Below are positions 44,526-55,948 of a stretch of 64,000 bases of DNA, one piece after another. Where the stretch lies: NCBI GenBank assembly GCA_009829735.1, contig CM020619.1, positions 24,081,554-24,145,553 of the forward strand, read 5' to 3'. Position numbers and translations under genes: made by a program. This DNA is from Pyropia yezoensis (Eukaryota; Rhodophyta; Bangiophyceae; Bangiales; Bangiaceae). Each line of letters begins with the position of its first letter. Position 1 is the stretch's first letter. The notes under the pieces are model-generated. The model saw only the letters and a program-made list of their open reading frames with translations, ran no database searches and had not been told where the DNA came from.

Positions 44526-45588
44526 ATGACGGCGCGAAAGCCGTCTGCCTCCCCCCCCCCCCCTGCCCCCGCGGGTTCCCCCCCCCCCCAGGCGGACCTC
44601 GTCGACCGCCTGGGGGGCCTCGCCCCCACGGCGGCGGTCCACCACGTGGTGTGGGCCAAGGTGCGGGGCCACCCGTGGTGGCCTGTGCAGGTGCTGCCGC
44701 GGGGCTTTGGCCACGCCCGCTACGGCGGCGCGCTCGCTGCGCAGCTGGCGGTCCCGTCGGCCGACACGGTCATCATGTACTTTGGCACCCACGAGGTGGC
44801 GGCGGTTAGCGGCACCGCCGACACGGTCGCCTTTGCGGCGGGCATGGCCCGCGGCTACGCCACCGCCTCCCGCCGCAAGCCGTTTGTGGCGGGCCTCGCC
44901 GACGCGGCCGCCTTCCTCGCCGCGGGGGGGGTGTCGCCCCACGGGGACTGGTGGACCGCCTCGCTGGGGGGGCTCCCCCGGGCGGCGCAGCCGGCCGTCG
45001 GCGTCGCCGCCACCAACGCGCGGGTGGTGTGGGTGACGGCGGCGCCCGCGCCGGCGGCGCCCGCCCAGATTGTGCCCGACGTGGCGGCCTCGGCGCTGTG
45101 GCCGGCGCTCCGCCGGCCGCCGGGGCGGGGGTGGCACACGGCCATGTTTTTCGGCACGTATGAGGTGGCCGCCGTCAACCTCCGTGGGACCATGCCCTAC
45201 CTGGACGGCCTTCGCGCGCGGGCAGACGAGGAGGGCGCCGCCCACCCGCGGCTCCGCCGCGCCGTGCGGGAGGTGGCCGCCTACCTCGGCACCCCGCGGG
45301 TGGTGCCGCCGGGCTGGTGGGAGACAGCGCTGCCGCCGGAGTTGGCGGGCTACGCGACCAAGGGGGGGGGGGGGCGCGGGAAAAAGGGCTCAGCCGGGAC
45401 GTCCAGCCCGAGTGACGAGGAGGAGGATACGGAACAGGGGGAGGAGGACCCAGACATTCCGCCATCCCTGCCGGCCTACACCGACATCCGGCGGTCGCGG
45501 TGGCCGCCGGGGCACCCTGCGGCGCCGGCGCGCCTGCCCGGCTCGGCCATCCCCGTGTGTGTGTGTTTGCCGCCGGTGCCGCCTAGCA

Positions 45589-45619
<31 letters not shown>

Positions 45620-48344
45620 CACCGGCAACGGCAACGGTGCGGACACCTCCCCCCCTCCGTGTGCAGACGGCCGGTGCATTAACGTGGGCGGCCGGACGAC
45701 GTGCGACCCTGGGAGCTGCCCCGCCGGCCCGGCGTGTCGGAACCCCCCCTTCCACCACCGGGTGGCGGCAAAGACCGCCCCCGCGTGGACGGGTGCCACG
45801 GGCGCCGGCTGGGGCCTCGTCGCCGTCGAGCCCATCCCCGCGGGTGCCTTCATCGACGAGTTTGTGGGCGACGTGGTTGCCTGGCGCGGGCCGCCCGCGC
45901 GGGTGGCGGGGGTGGTGTCGCGCCCGCCGGGGTGTCTCCCGGCGGCGCGGCGGGAGGCGGGGCGCCGGCGGCGGCAGCGGCGTGCGCGGCCGCCGGGCAA
46001 CCTTGGCGGGCGGCACGGGGGGGAGGGGAAGCAGGAGGGGGCGGTGGACGTCAAGGTAGAGGCGGTTGGAAATGGGGGGGGCGACGGCGACGGTAATGGG
46101 GAGGTAGAAGGGGAGGGAAATGGGGACGGAGACGGCGACGTGGACGGGTTCGGGGAGGGCGCGGGGCTCGAGCAAGATGTGTTGGCCGGGCTGGGGAGTG
46201 CCCTCTCTGTGGATGATCTCGACGAGGCGGTGGCCGCAGCGGCTGTGGCCCAGGCGGTGGCGGGGGCGAGCAGCAGCGACGCTGGGATGGAGCAGGCAGT
46301 CCTTGCTTCGGTGCCGGTCGCCGAGCCAGCTGCGGCCGTGGCCGTGGCGCCAGACTCCCCAGTCAAGGGGGACGGCGGCAGCCGCGGCGGGGCCGCCAAT
46401 GTCATTGACAACGCAGGCATAGACTGCGTCGCTGTGGAGGCCGACGCTGCCGTTGTGGAGACTGACGCCGCTCTCGACGACGATGCGATGGACAGTGCCG
46501 TCCCGTTGACAGACGACGACGACAGCGATGCGGCGGACACTCCGGACGACTCGTTCCTTTTGCGTCTGTCGGTGGACCTTGCCATCGATGCGCGCCTTGC
46601 CGGCAACTACACCCGCTTTGTCAACGCCGCGTGCGTGCCCACCGCCGAGGTGCAGGTGTGGACCGACGGGGCGACGGGCGAGCGGCGGGCGGCGCTGTTC
46701 GCGCTTGGCCCCATCCCCGCCGACGGACCCATCACCGTCGACGCGCCCTTCCACGCCGTCGGCGCGGCCGGCGCGGCGGGCCGGTCGGTGGTGTGCCGCT
46801 GCGGTGCGCCGCCGGGCGTCTGCCGCGGGTGGGTGGACGTCCGCCCGCCCGCGGGGCGGTACGCCCGCTGGGGGGGGCGCCTGCGCCTGCGGTTAGTCCC
46901 GGGTGTGTGGGTGGGCGGCCGCGTCGGCGAGGCTGTGTTTCCCGAGGGGGGGTGTGAGGGCGCGGGGGGGATCCTGGCGGTGGGGCCCCGCCCCGTCGCG
47001 GCGGGCGCCCCGGAGGGGTCCTCCCCGCCTGCCGTTTCCGCCGCGCCCGCCGCGTCGCTGACCGGCGGCGGCGACGGCGCGACGCGATCGACTGCTGCTG
47101 CGTCGGTGGGGGGCGGGGCGGCGGCGGTGGCGGCCGCGCGCCCGCGGCTGTACCGGGTGCTGCTGGACACAGGGGAGGAGCAGCTGCTGCCGCTCGACGA
47201 CGTGCCGCCCACCTCCCCCGGGGCTGCCGAGGCTGCCGCGACCACCGCCGCGGCGGCGGCTGCGGCAGACGCAGCGGCGGCGGCGGCGGCCGCCAGCGAT
47301 TGCAGCGGGGGCGGCGCCCCCCCCCGGCCCCCCCGCCCCCCCCCCGTGTACGAGTACCTCAGGCGGGGCCCCGGCGGCGGGCGGGGCTCCAAGGTCGGCC
47401 GCCGCGTACGGGTGCAGTGGGACGATGGGTGGTACACGGGGGTGGCGAGCGCCTTCCATCCCGCCCGTGGGGTGTACCGCGTCGACTATGAGGATGGGGA
47501 CGTTGAGCAGCTGCCGCTGCTCCGCCGCAAGGGCGACCGCTTCGAGCTCCTCCACCCAGAGGAGGGGGGCGAGACCGCCCGCCGGCGCAAGCGCAAGAGC
47601 GGCGTGATCGTCGGCACCGCCCCAGCAACTGACGAGGACAGTGGGGACGCTACCCCCGACGGGCAGGGGGGGGGTGCCTCCCGAGGTGGGGGGGGGGGGA
47701 AGGGCGGCACGGGGGGGGCTCCCCTGCGGGGGGAGGGCGTTGACTTGGGGGGTGGGGGCGGCAATGCTCGTGTGGTTGTCTTGGCCGCCGCCGCGACCGA
47801 CGGCGGCGATGGCGAGCGTCGGACGGTGGCCACCGACGGTAGTGGCCGGGCAGCGGCGCCAGCGGCGCTGTCTTTGGCGGCCGCCGCCGGCAGCAGCAGC
47901 CGCCGTGGTGCGTACAGCAGCGGCGGCGGCACGTCGTCGCCGGCGGTGGTGCCGACCAGAAAGCGGCTGCGGGGGCGCCCACGGCGGCGGGATGCGTGGG
48001 AGGGTGCCGGCGGTGGCGGCGGCGCCGCCGCCGCCGCCGCCGCCACGCCCGCCGCCGCGCCGGCCGACAGGCCCGACGGCCGGGAGGGGCGCGCAACGAC
48101 AACGACGACGACGGGCAGCAGCGCCAGCGCCAGCGCCAGCGCCACCCCTACGGACGGCGACGACGACGCCCACAGCGGCGGCAGTGGCAGCGGCAGCAGC
48201 AGCAGCGGGGGCGACGGCGGCGGCAGCGGCGGCGGCGGCGGCGGCTCGGCGGCGGCGGCGGCGGGGGCGCCCAAGCGGCGGATGCGGGACGTTGCGCGGC
48301 GGCGGGACCGGGGGGGGGGGGGGGGGAAGCGCCCGCGGCGGTGA
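44526..48344 (+). CDS. PWWP-AWS-SET-postSET-Tudor-like chromatin protein, SET domain split and active site altered
   Basis: Single exon, 1,272 residues from an ATG in good context (ccaccATGACG). Order: PWWP (VWAKVRGHPWWPVQV, ~40-120); a second, diverged PWWP-like module (ALWPALRR...AMFFGTYEVAAVNL, ~180-260); AWS-type cysteines (CADGRC, CDPGSCPAGPACRN, ~378-410); SET N-terminal part with G-W-G and IDEFVGDVV (~420-460); an acidic insert of ~215 residues; SET C-terminal part (IDARLAGNYTRFVNAAC, ~685-750); post-SET CRCG-x5-CRG; and a Tudor/Agenet-like module (VRVQWDDGWYTGVASAF, YRVDYEDGDVEQL, ~955-1,015); then a Ser/Gly/basic tail. This resembles NSD/ASH1-type H3K36 methyltransferases. N-H-S-C is N-A-A-C, and the catalytic Tyr motif reads ITVDAPF, so activity is doubtful. 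Likely nuclear. Confidence 0.85.
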
Positions 48345-50111
48345 GGGGAGGCGTGGGTGGATGCGTTCGTGCGTGCGCTGGTGTTGTGGCGTAGAAGGTG
48401 GGCGCGAGTGCACTGCCCGGTGGCGGGTGGAGGGAGGGCGCGGGTGGGCGTGTGTGTCTCCTGAGAAGGTGGCGGCGGGCGGTGGGCGGGTGGTGGGGGC
48501 GCATGGTCTGGTGGGGTGGCGTTGTTTTATCCACGACAGGCTGTGTGGCTTGCTGTGCGTCGGGGGGGGGGCGCGGCCGCGCCCGACCGCCGTGTGCAGC
48601 AGGGGAGGCGGTGGCGGCGCGTGCCCCACCCCCCCCTCCCAAAACCAGTCGGTGCCACCCGCGTCACGTCCGTCACGCCCCGCCGACTGGTGGCGTGCCG
48701 GCGGGAGAGAGAAGGGTGGGGGCGGTGGCGGGGGAAGGGCGTACCACCCCGGGTGCCGCATGGACCCCAGCGCGATCGCAGAGGGTTGGGTCCTCCCCGT
48801 CGACTCGGCGCCGGGGCTCCGCCATTGCCCCCCCCCCCCCGCCATTGTCCACGTCGACGCCGACGCGCCGTGGCCGTCGCACGTGCCGACGGCGGCGGCC
48901 CTGGCGCGCATCAACCTTTGCGCATCAGCCTTCGCTAGGTTACAAGAGGGCGCAGCCCGCGGCCAGCCTGAACCGTCGAGGGGTACCAGCAACAAGAGGT
49001 GGGTGGGCTCTGCTTGGCTTTGTCAGGGGACACGACCTTTGAGGCGTCTGCCGCCCCGCCGCGGCCCCCACCGGGATAGAAAGCGTGGGTGGGTGACCCG
49101 CCTCGGGATGGTGGCAGCAGTTGGGGGTCCCCCACCGGGAACCGTAGATAGGTACTGTACACGGCCGCGGCTGGCGGATTGGGCGGGTACGTTTACGAGA
49201 GGGCAGGCGATGCCTGCGCGTCTTGGTTGGTCTTGGGGACCTTCGGCAGCGTCAGTCGTCTCGCGAGGGGCTATGACTGGATTGCGGCGCGGGGCCGGTT
49301 CGTGAACAGGCCGCCTACACTCGGAAAGTACAGTACATACATCTTGCACAGAAGATGCACAATTCTCCTCGAGTAGTTCCATTCCCGCCGCCTGGTCCTC
49401 TGACACGCTGTGCAGCACTGCCGCGATCGGGGGCGCGCTCGTGGAGCAGAGTCGCCCAGACGCACGGGGAAGCGTGTTCCCGCTGCGGCGGATAAAAAAG
49501 AAAAGAGGTTGACTCATCCTCCAACGAGCTCGGGGCCTCCCAGAAAACCACTGGCTGTCGGTCGCGCCCCGGCGCCGCGTAGCGCGTCATCCGGCGGGGC
49601 CCCGTCCCCCCCCCTCCCCCTCCGCTCCCCGACCCACCCCCCCACTCGACCCACGGGAGGGGGGGCGGCACAGTGGAAGCTCGCCTCGCCTGTTCAGCGC
49701 CCCACCCACCCCCCCCCGCCCCTCCTGACCCCCCCCGCCCCTCCTGACCCCCCCCTCCCGTCCACGGGCCGCGACGGTACGGGGACGCGGGCATGCGTCA
49801 TCCTTGCGACTGGCGGGCGGCCGCCGCACGGCGGCCTCTGCCATGACGCGCGGGCCCGGCAGGGCAGGGGGGGAGGGGGGCTGGGGGCTGGGCTGCGGGA
49901 CGGACCAAGCTTTAGCCGGCCGCCGTCAGCGCTTCGGCGCCGATCCCGCTCCCTCCACCCGTGCTGCTCCCTCCCCCGACCAGTGTCTGTCCTCCACCTC
50001 TGCGTGCCCTTTGCCCTTCCCCCCCCCCCCCCCCCCCCTCCCTCCTTCGCCGGGCGTCTGTCCGCCCTTTCGATTTTCCTTTGGACGTTGCCCGCCACGG
50101 GCGCCGCTGAC
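48345..50111. other. intergenic DNA
   Basis: GC-rich and homopolymer-rich. An ATG frame at 48,761 (MDPSAIAEGWVLPVD...) might be a small exon but shows no domain and no clear splice sites. 50,017-50,045 is a C-rich tract just upstream of the next start codon. Confidence 0.45.
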
Positions 50112-50224
50112 ATGGCCGTCGGCCCTGCCGCCGCCGCCTGGGCGGCAGCGCTGGCCGCCCCGCTGCCGACGGCTCGCCGCCGTGGCGGCCGGCTGCCCGC
50201 CGGGCGGAGTAGCCGCGGCGGCCA

Positions 50225-50262
<38 letters not shown>

Positions 50263-51897
50263 GTGTTGGGCCGCCGCCCCCGCTGGCGATGCCGCCGTCG
50301 CGGCGGTGCCGCCGGCGACTGGTGGGCGGCGCCGCGGTGACGGCCATGGTGGCGGCGGCGGGCTCGGCCGCCGCGGGCGGCGGCGGCGGCGACGCGGCGG
50401 GGGCGGCGGCGGTGGGGGCGGCGACGGGGGCGGCGGCGGCGGCGGCGGCGGCGCGCCACAAGGGCGTGGGCGTGTCGATTCGCGCCGCCGCGGGGCCAGC
50501 GGACGCGGCGGCCGCAGTGGCCGTCTGGGCTGCCGTGTCGGGGGGGCTTGTTGGGTGGGAGGAGGAGGTGGACGGCGCGTCGTCGACGGTGATTATCTTG
50601 GCGTGGACGCCGGATGGGACGGTACGTTGGGACGGGCGGCGGGGGGGGACGGGGGGGGGTGGGAGGGGTGCGGGGTCGAGGGCAGAGGGTGGGAAGGGAG
50701 GGCAACCTCGGCCACGCGTGGGGCTGGCCAGCCGCGACTGGCTCAGGCCGTGGCTGGTGGGGGTAGCTCTGTCGGCAGGCGGGTCTGACTGACGCGCCGC
50801 TGCCATTGTATGGGACTTGTGACGCCAGCGCGTGCAACACTTGCCCTGGTGTGGTTCGCCGTCCCCCCCTTCCCCTTGACTCCTCCTGTTTTGATGGGCG
50901 GCTGGACCGCTACTGCTCCCTCTCCCCCCCCCCCCCTTTCCCCCTCTATTCGCAGCCCGTCGGCGCCACCCGCCTGACCCGCGAAGGCCTCAACGTGTGT
51001 ATCAGCCGCACGGCGGTGCTGCCCGCCCACCGGGGCGTTGGCATTGGCCGCCGCCTGGTGGCGGCGGCGGCCGCGGCCGCCCCCGTCGTCGGCGCCACCT
51101 ACGTTGCGGCGGGGCGGACGGAGCGGGGCTTCTACTCGCTCCTCGGCTTTGCCGCCGTCGGCCCCGAGACGACGCCCCCCCCGCGCGCCGCCCCACCGGC
51201 GGCGGCGGCACCTGGCCAGGGGGAGGAGGGGGCGTCTGCGCTGGTTCCCCGCGAGGACTTTTTGGCCGGCGCCCGCCCGCCAGGGGCAGACGGCGGTGCC
51301 GGCGACGGCGGCAGCGACGGGCGGCCGCCCATCCGTCGGCTGCCCGCAGACCCGCCGCTGCCGCCCGAGCCGGTGCGGGTGATGGTGCTCCGCCCGCCCG
51401 CTCCCACCCCCACGGGGGTGGCCGCCGCCACGGCCTGCGTGGGCCTCCCCCACGTTGTGCTGGGCGTGTCCGACCTGGGCGCGGCGCTACGCTGGTACGA
51501 CGCGTTGGGGTTTGTGGCGGTGGACAAGTACACGGGCCCCGGCGGCCGGCGGACGGCGTTTGTCGACGGCTGGGGCACCCGCCTGGAGCTGGTCGAGGCC
51601 CCCCGCCGGTGGGGCGGCCCCGCCCGCGGCGGCGGCGCGGCGGCTGCCACCCAGACGGGCCTCCGCTGCCTGGTGCTGGACGTTACCCGCGGGTGTACCA
51701 GCCTGGAGCTGCTACTCGCAGACGTGAACCTCAAGCTGGGGCGCTCCCTCGACGTGCGGCAGCCGCCCGTGGAGCGCGTGGCGGGCCGCTTTGTCGTGTC
51801 CGAGGCCGCCGTGCGGGGGCCCGACGGGGTGGAGGTGGGCCTTTGGCGGCGCCTCGCCGTCGTGCCCGCCGCCCTGCAGGAGCGGGTGGACTGGTGA
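50112..51897 (+). CDS. GNAT acetyltransferase-VOC (glyoxalase-fold) fusion protein, two exons
   Basis: Exon 1 is 50,112-50,621 (ATG context gacATGGCC), exon 2 is 50,956-51,897; the intron (334 bp) has GTACGT at its start and a C/T tract plus TTCGCAG at its end, phase 0. The splice joins AWTPDGT to PVGATRL, as expected inside a GNAT fold. Protein 483 residues: Ala/Gly-rich N-terminus, possibly an organellar targeting peptide; GNAT at ~115-240, with VGVSIRAAAGPADAAAAVAV, the acetyl-CoA loop VLPAHRGVGIGRRLV and GFYSLLGF; a disordered linker; VOC module at ~330-470 (LPHVVLGVSDLGAALRWYDALGF, GTRLELVEAP, GPDGVEVGL). Of the four usual glyoxalase metal ligands only the first His and first Glu positions are evident. 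Substrates are unknown. Fusion of these two folds is unusual. Confidence 0.82.
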
Positions 51898-53254
51898 TCT
51901 CCCCGCGCACGTCTTGGGCATCGCCCCGCGGCCACGACGAGCCGCTGACAGGGCTGTTGCACCAGGGGGGGGGAGCCTGCTGACCGGCCCTTCGTCGGCA
52001 GTGCCGAGGATGGGGCGGAAGGTGAGGGGTGACGCTCCTGAGGGTTGGCCGTGGCTTGGCGGAGCACAACGTCTACCATGTTCATGCACATATGTATAGC
52101 ACAATACGGAGGAGGTGGTAGGGAAGGAATGTGGCGGACGGCCATCCATGGATATTTTGGCTCGGCACACCCGCGGTGAGCGGGCGACGGCGAGTGGCCG
52201 TCAGCGGGAGGGTGTCTGCTTGGGGGGGACGTCGATGCATCCTGCTTTTTCGTGAAGAAAAAGCTGCTCGACTCGAGGATATTTACACATGTCCATGTCC
52301 CGAATTTGTATCTACACATACACAGTGTGCGTCGTGGTGACAATGTCGCACCCGGCTGGGCGCCGCCCCCTCCCCAACCTCATCCCAGGGCCGCCGGGAG
52401 GGGTAGGGGGGGGGGCTGACAAGGTTGGCCAGTACCAAGGTACGGTGCCGCCCCGCACGGGGCGGGCGCCGCCGCCGCTGCCCCGCCGCCCGCCGCCGCG
52501 CCGCGTCGAGACGCCACCGTGGTGGGGGACGGACGGCCGGGCCGACCGCTGCCCGCGGCGCCCCCCTCCCACCGTTGAATTGGCTCGCGGTGGTCTTGCC
52601 CGCTGCGCGATCGCCGTCGGCGGCCCGACGCTCGGCGGCGGCAGCCACCCCCACGCGCCACCCCCATTCGTGGACAGAGGCTGGGTGCCTCGGCCCCTCC
52701 CCCCCCTCCCCCTCTTTCCTTTTCGTGCTGCCTCGCCACCGCCGGGTGCAGCGGCCACCCCTCATGGACCTCCAGAGAGAGCGGGACGTGAGGGACACCA
52801 CCCAGTTTCGCCCACGGATGTACCCAACCATGATCTCGTCAAGCACATGGACTACCGCGGCTAGACCGCCTGGGCATCCAGCTGACCACCCACGTCATCC
52901 AGCGACGCCATCGTGAGCTCCCGCGCGGCTGCGAGAGGAGGCAGCGCGTTGGGAGCTCTGGGCTGTGGATGCAGCCGTGGTGCCAGTCGCCACGCCACGC
53001 CGGGGGTGCACGACCGTGCAGCTCCGCCGGGGCTAGAAAAAAAAGGGATACCTGGTGGTCGGGGAGGGTGCGTCCATAGGAGCTTGGGTCAGCCACCGCA
53101 GCTGCGCCCAGCACGGCTCCCGAACTTGGCCGCGTCGACACACACGGGGTGGGCCTCAGCCGGTGGTGTCTGCCAACGGCGTCCTCGCCCCGCAGACATC
53201 AGGGGCGCCGCCCCCTGCTCCTCCTTCCCGCCGGCTTGGCACCCCACCCCACCC
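51898..53254. other. intergenic DNA
   Basis: 3' region of the GNAT-VOC gene and GC-rich sequence. Frames at 52,289-52,864 (+) and 52,283-52,846 (-) overlap each other and show no domain. Nothing further is supported. Confidence 0.45.
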
Positions 53255-53550
53255 ATGGGCCCCCGCGCCGTGGCGGCGGGCGCCCCCGCGGCGCTGCTGC
53301 TGCTGGCGGCGGCGCTCCTGGCCGCCACCGCCGCCGCCCCCACCCCCGCGCGAGGGGGGTTTGTCGGGGTGCTCTTCCCCTCCCTCCCCGCGTGCAACCT
53401 CCCGCGGCCCTTCCTCGTCAACATTAGCGCGGCGGACAGTGCCAACACCCCCGCGGGGCTGGGCTACATGGAGGACTCCTCCGCCCGGGGGACGGATAAC
53501 AACGCCGCCGACCGGGCGGCGGCGGGGCTCACCTACCTGGGGCAGCTGTC
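53255..53550 (+). CDS. candidate secreted protein, N-terminal part
   Basis: The ATG at 53,255 (cccATGGGC) opens a frame with a textbook signal peptide: PAALLLLAAALLAATAAAP. It is followed by FVGVLFPSLPACNLPRPFLV, SAADSANTPAGLGYMEDSSA and GTDNNAADRAAAGLTYLGQL, which read like a real extracellular domain, although I recognise no family. Similarity to a protein-like sequence ends at ~53,550, where frames on this strand turn into Arg/Pro low complexity. No splice donor is evident there. The facing minus-strand fragment (53,553-53,759) may be its displaced continuation. Confidence 0.45.
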
Positions 53551-53552
53551 GG

Positions 53553-53759
53553 CCGGCTGCCGTCGCCGTCGTAGTTGCGGTCGCCGGGCAGGGCCAGGAA
53601 CACCCCCTCATTCTCCGTGCAGTCCCCTCCCACCGCGTCCGGGAGGACAAGGACGGTGTGGAGGCGGTCACCGAGGCGGCCCAGCAGTGGCGCCACCCCC
53701 CCTAGGCAGCCCCGCACTCGCCCACGGTACACGGTGGTGGCAGACACGACAAGCACGGA
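53553..53759 (-). pseudogene. protein-like fragment in reverse orientation, possible inverted exon piece
   Basis: On the minus strand the sequence reads PSVLVVSATTVYRGRVRGC, LGRLGDRLHTVLVLPDAVGG and DCTENEGVFLALPGDRNYDG, with no start of its own: its 5' side is the minisatellite. Its composition is that of a folded, Cys-containing secreted domain. It abuts the plus-strand signal-peptide frame tail to tail. Confidence 0.35.
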
Positions 53760-53775
53760 CGGACCGCGGGTGAAT

Positions 53776-54017
53776 GCCGACTGGCCCGCGGGTGAGTGCC
53801 GACTGGCCCGCGGGTGAGTGCCGACTGGCCCGCGGGTGAGTGCCGACTGGCCCGCGGGTGAGTGCCGACTGGCCCGCGGGTGAGTGCCGACTGGCCCACG
53901 GGTGAGTGCCGACTGGCCCGCGGGTGAGTGCCGACTGGCCCGCGGGTGAGTGCCGACTGGCCCACGGGTGAGTGCCGACTGGCCCGCGGGTGAGTGCCGA
54001 CCGGGCCGCGGGTGAGT
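53776..54017. repeat. 22-bp minisatellite, 11 copies, each with a 5' splice-site motif
   Basis: Unit gccgactggcccgcgggtgagt, 11 tandem copies (242 bp) with few changes (cacggg for cgcggg in two copies). Every copy contains CGG|GTGAGT on the plus strand, a good splice-donor sequence. Because 22 is not a multiple of 3, it opens long artefactual frames with a 22-residue period. Confidence 0.95.
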
Positions 54018-54080
54018 ACCATTAGGACACCGTTGGGGGCGGGGCCCCCCTCGCCTTGCCCGCAACCGACCATCCCTGGT

Positions 54081-54746
54081 CACCCCCAGTTAAGACGCCC
54101 GGAGAGCGGACACTAGGGTTCAGAGCGATTCCGGATCAGCCATTGGCCCAGAGCGCTGTGTCAGGAGCAAATATGGCATATATTGAACTTGTGACCCTAT
54201 TCCAAGGTTCAAACGACGTGTCTGATGAGAATTGGAGCACAGCTGCCTGGGGCGCCTGCGGTGGGCCTCTCGGGTTGAAAGTCGACATGGAATCGGCACA
54301 TTTCTTCTCGATGGAAGAGCGCCTAGAGCTTTGTGGGCATCAGCACAGCAATGGCTAAGTCACACAAGGGAGCCCAAGAGAGGGATCAGACCGATTCCCG
54401 AAAGAGTGTGAAATTTACATGCAAGGGCAAGAGCCCCTGAAAGTTGCATTCGCGCTCGGGGTAATTGCTGAAGCACTCTGAGGTAACGCCTTTTTTTGCA
54501 TGGAAAAAAAGGCCCGCATTATGGGGCATTTTTTAGGTCTATGAGAAGGACAGTGCCGTACCTCTTTGTTCTCTTGTTCCTTCTTTTGTGTTCTTGCTCC
54601 TGTTTTTCTTGTCGTATATAGACGTATATGTTTTCTCTCGTCCAACCAGGAAGCCGTGTCGGGAGAGAAGTGGCCCGAACGTGGCACGTGTTGGATGTAA
54701 TGCAATATTCGCTGTGAACCCTAGTGTCCGCCCTTAACTGGGGGTG
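54081..54746. mobile_element. MITE-like element with unequal TIRs, copy 1 (666 bp)
   Basis: The left end reads CACCCCCAGTTAAG, then acgcccggaga, then GCGGACACTAGGGTTC. The right end in reverse complement reads CACCCCCAGTTAAGG followed directly by GCGGACACTAGGGTTC. The 4-bp sequence TGGT flanks both sides (54,077-54,080; 54,747-54,750). No coding capacity; the inside is AT-richer than its surroundings. A relative lies at 61,692-61,897. Confidence 0.78.
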
Positions 54747-54767
54747 TGGTGTCCCCCCCCTGGGCCA

Positions 54768-55109
54768 GTAAGTGCGCCCCCCCCCCCCCCCCTTCTCCCC
54801 TTCCCCGCTCTCCCCCCCCCCCTCCCCCCTTCCCCCTGCAGCATGTTCCCCCCCCCCCCCCCTGCCAAGGTTGCCCTCCTCGCCGCGGGCGTCGCGACCT
54901 CGTACGCCGCCCTGTGCTCCCGCGCCGCGGCGGTGTCTGCCGCCCTGGTACCGCTCCTCCCCCCCCCCCCCTCGCCCAACTCCCCCCGCGATGGAGCGGT
55001 GGTCACCACCACCGCCACCGCCGGTGCCGCCACCGCTGCCGCCGCCAGTGCCGCCACCGCAACCATCTGCGAGGGCCACCCGTCGGCCTGCAGCTGCGCC
55101 CTCAACTGA
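54768..55109 (+). CDS. candidate intron (54,768-54,841) and exon of a spliced gene
   Basis: GTAAGT at 54,768 and a C/T tract ending CCCCTGCAG at 54,841 form ideal intron ends. The sequence beyond reads, in one frame, PPPPPAKVALLAAGVATSYA, ALCSRAAAVSAALVPLL and a Thr/Ala stretch to TGA at 55,107. The acceptor could instead pair with a GTGAGT donor in the minisatellite upstream, making this a downstream exon of the secreted-protein gene, with the MITE inside the intron. Confidence 0.3.
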   Translation, partial: VSAPPPPPLLPFPALPPPLPPSPCSMFPPPPPAKVALLAAGVATSYAALCSRAAAVSAALVPLLPPPPSPNSPRDGAVVTTTATAGAATAAAASAATATICEGHPSACSCALN

Positions 55110-55948
55110 CGCCGCTACCCGTGGGCGTCGTGCACGCCGCCGGGCCGCGCCACCCGCCGGCTCTCTGACGTCCTGGAGCGCCTCGCCAGAGCGACCACTG
55201 CCGATGGCGGCGTCGACCTGAACTGATGGTGCCGCGCCGTGGGGGCTGGGGGGCGCGGTGCTCGAGGGAGGGGGGGGGTGGGCGCCTGGACGGCGTGCCG
55301 GGCGATGGGGGGTGGGCTGCTACTGCGGGCGCGTGAGCGACGACTCCTTGCGGTGCACTTGGGACGGTGGGATGCGGATGAGGGGTCATCGGCGTATGCT
55401 ATTTCAGGTCAAACCGCATCGACCGTCTCAATTTAGTGATGAAGAAGCACCGGTCGGATGAAAATGACGACTGCCTCTAAACTTTATATTGCTCTCGCCC
55501 CTCCGCTACTCTCTGTCTCTCCTCAGCTGCCCACATATCCGAGACGCCCCAAAACAGTGGAGCCCGTCGTCCCTCGCGCGCCTTGCGCGCCTCTCAATGG
55601 CGCCCCCCTGAGGGGCGCCCTGCTCATCGTGCACCCCTCTCCTTGGCGCCTATTCCGCGGCACCCACTCACCGCGTCCCAGTCCGTCCCGCCGTGTACAC
55701 TGCCTCCTGCCGGTCATCGTACCATTCTCGTGGAACGGTCGAGGTGACGTGGCCGGTTGGTTGTCCTCATGCCTCAGCGGGAATCGGGCGCGTGCCAACG
55801 TGGCCCGCGCCCGTATCGCCCCCATCTATTCACAGTCTCGTCTTCTCCCGCGCCCTTGACTCGTGTCTGCTGTGCTCAGGGTAGGGTAGGGGGCCGAGGG
55901 GTGGGTGCCTGTGTGTGTGTGTGGTGGGCAAGGGCTGCCAATAGGGAG
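55110..55948. other. intergenic DNA
   Basis: No gene supported. Includes a short inverted repeat aatggcgcccccctgaggggcgccct near 55,597-55,622. Confidence 0.5.

Noticed and set aside
53529..54083. Proteins with a 22-residue repeat across the minisatellite
   Set aside because: The period equals three 22-bp units, so it is a mathematical by-product of the DNA repeat.
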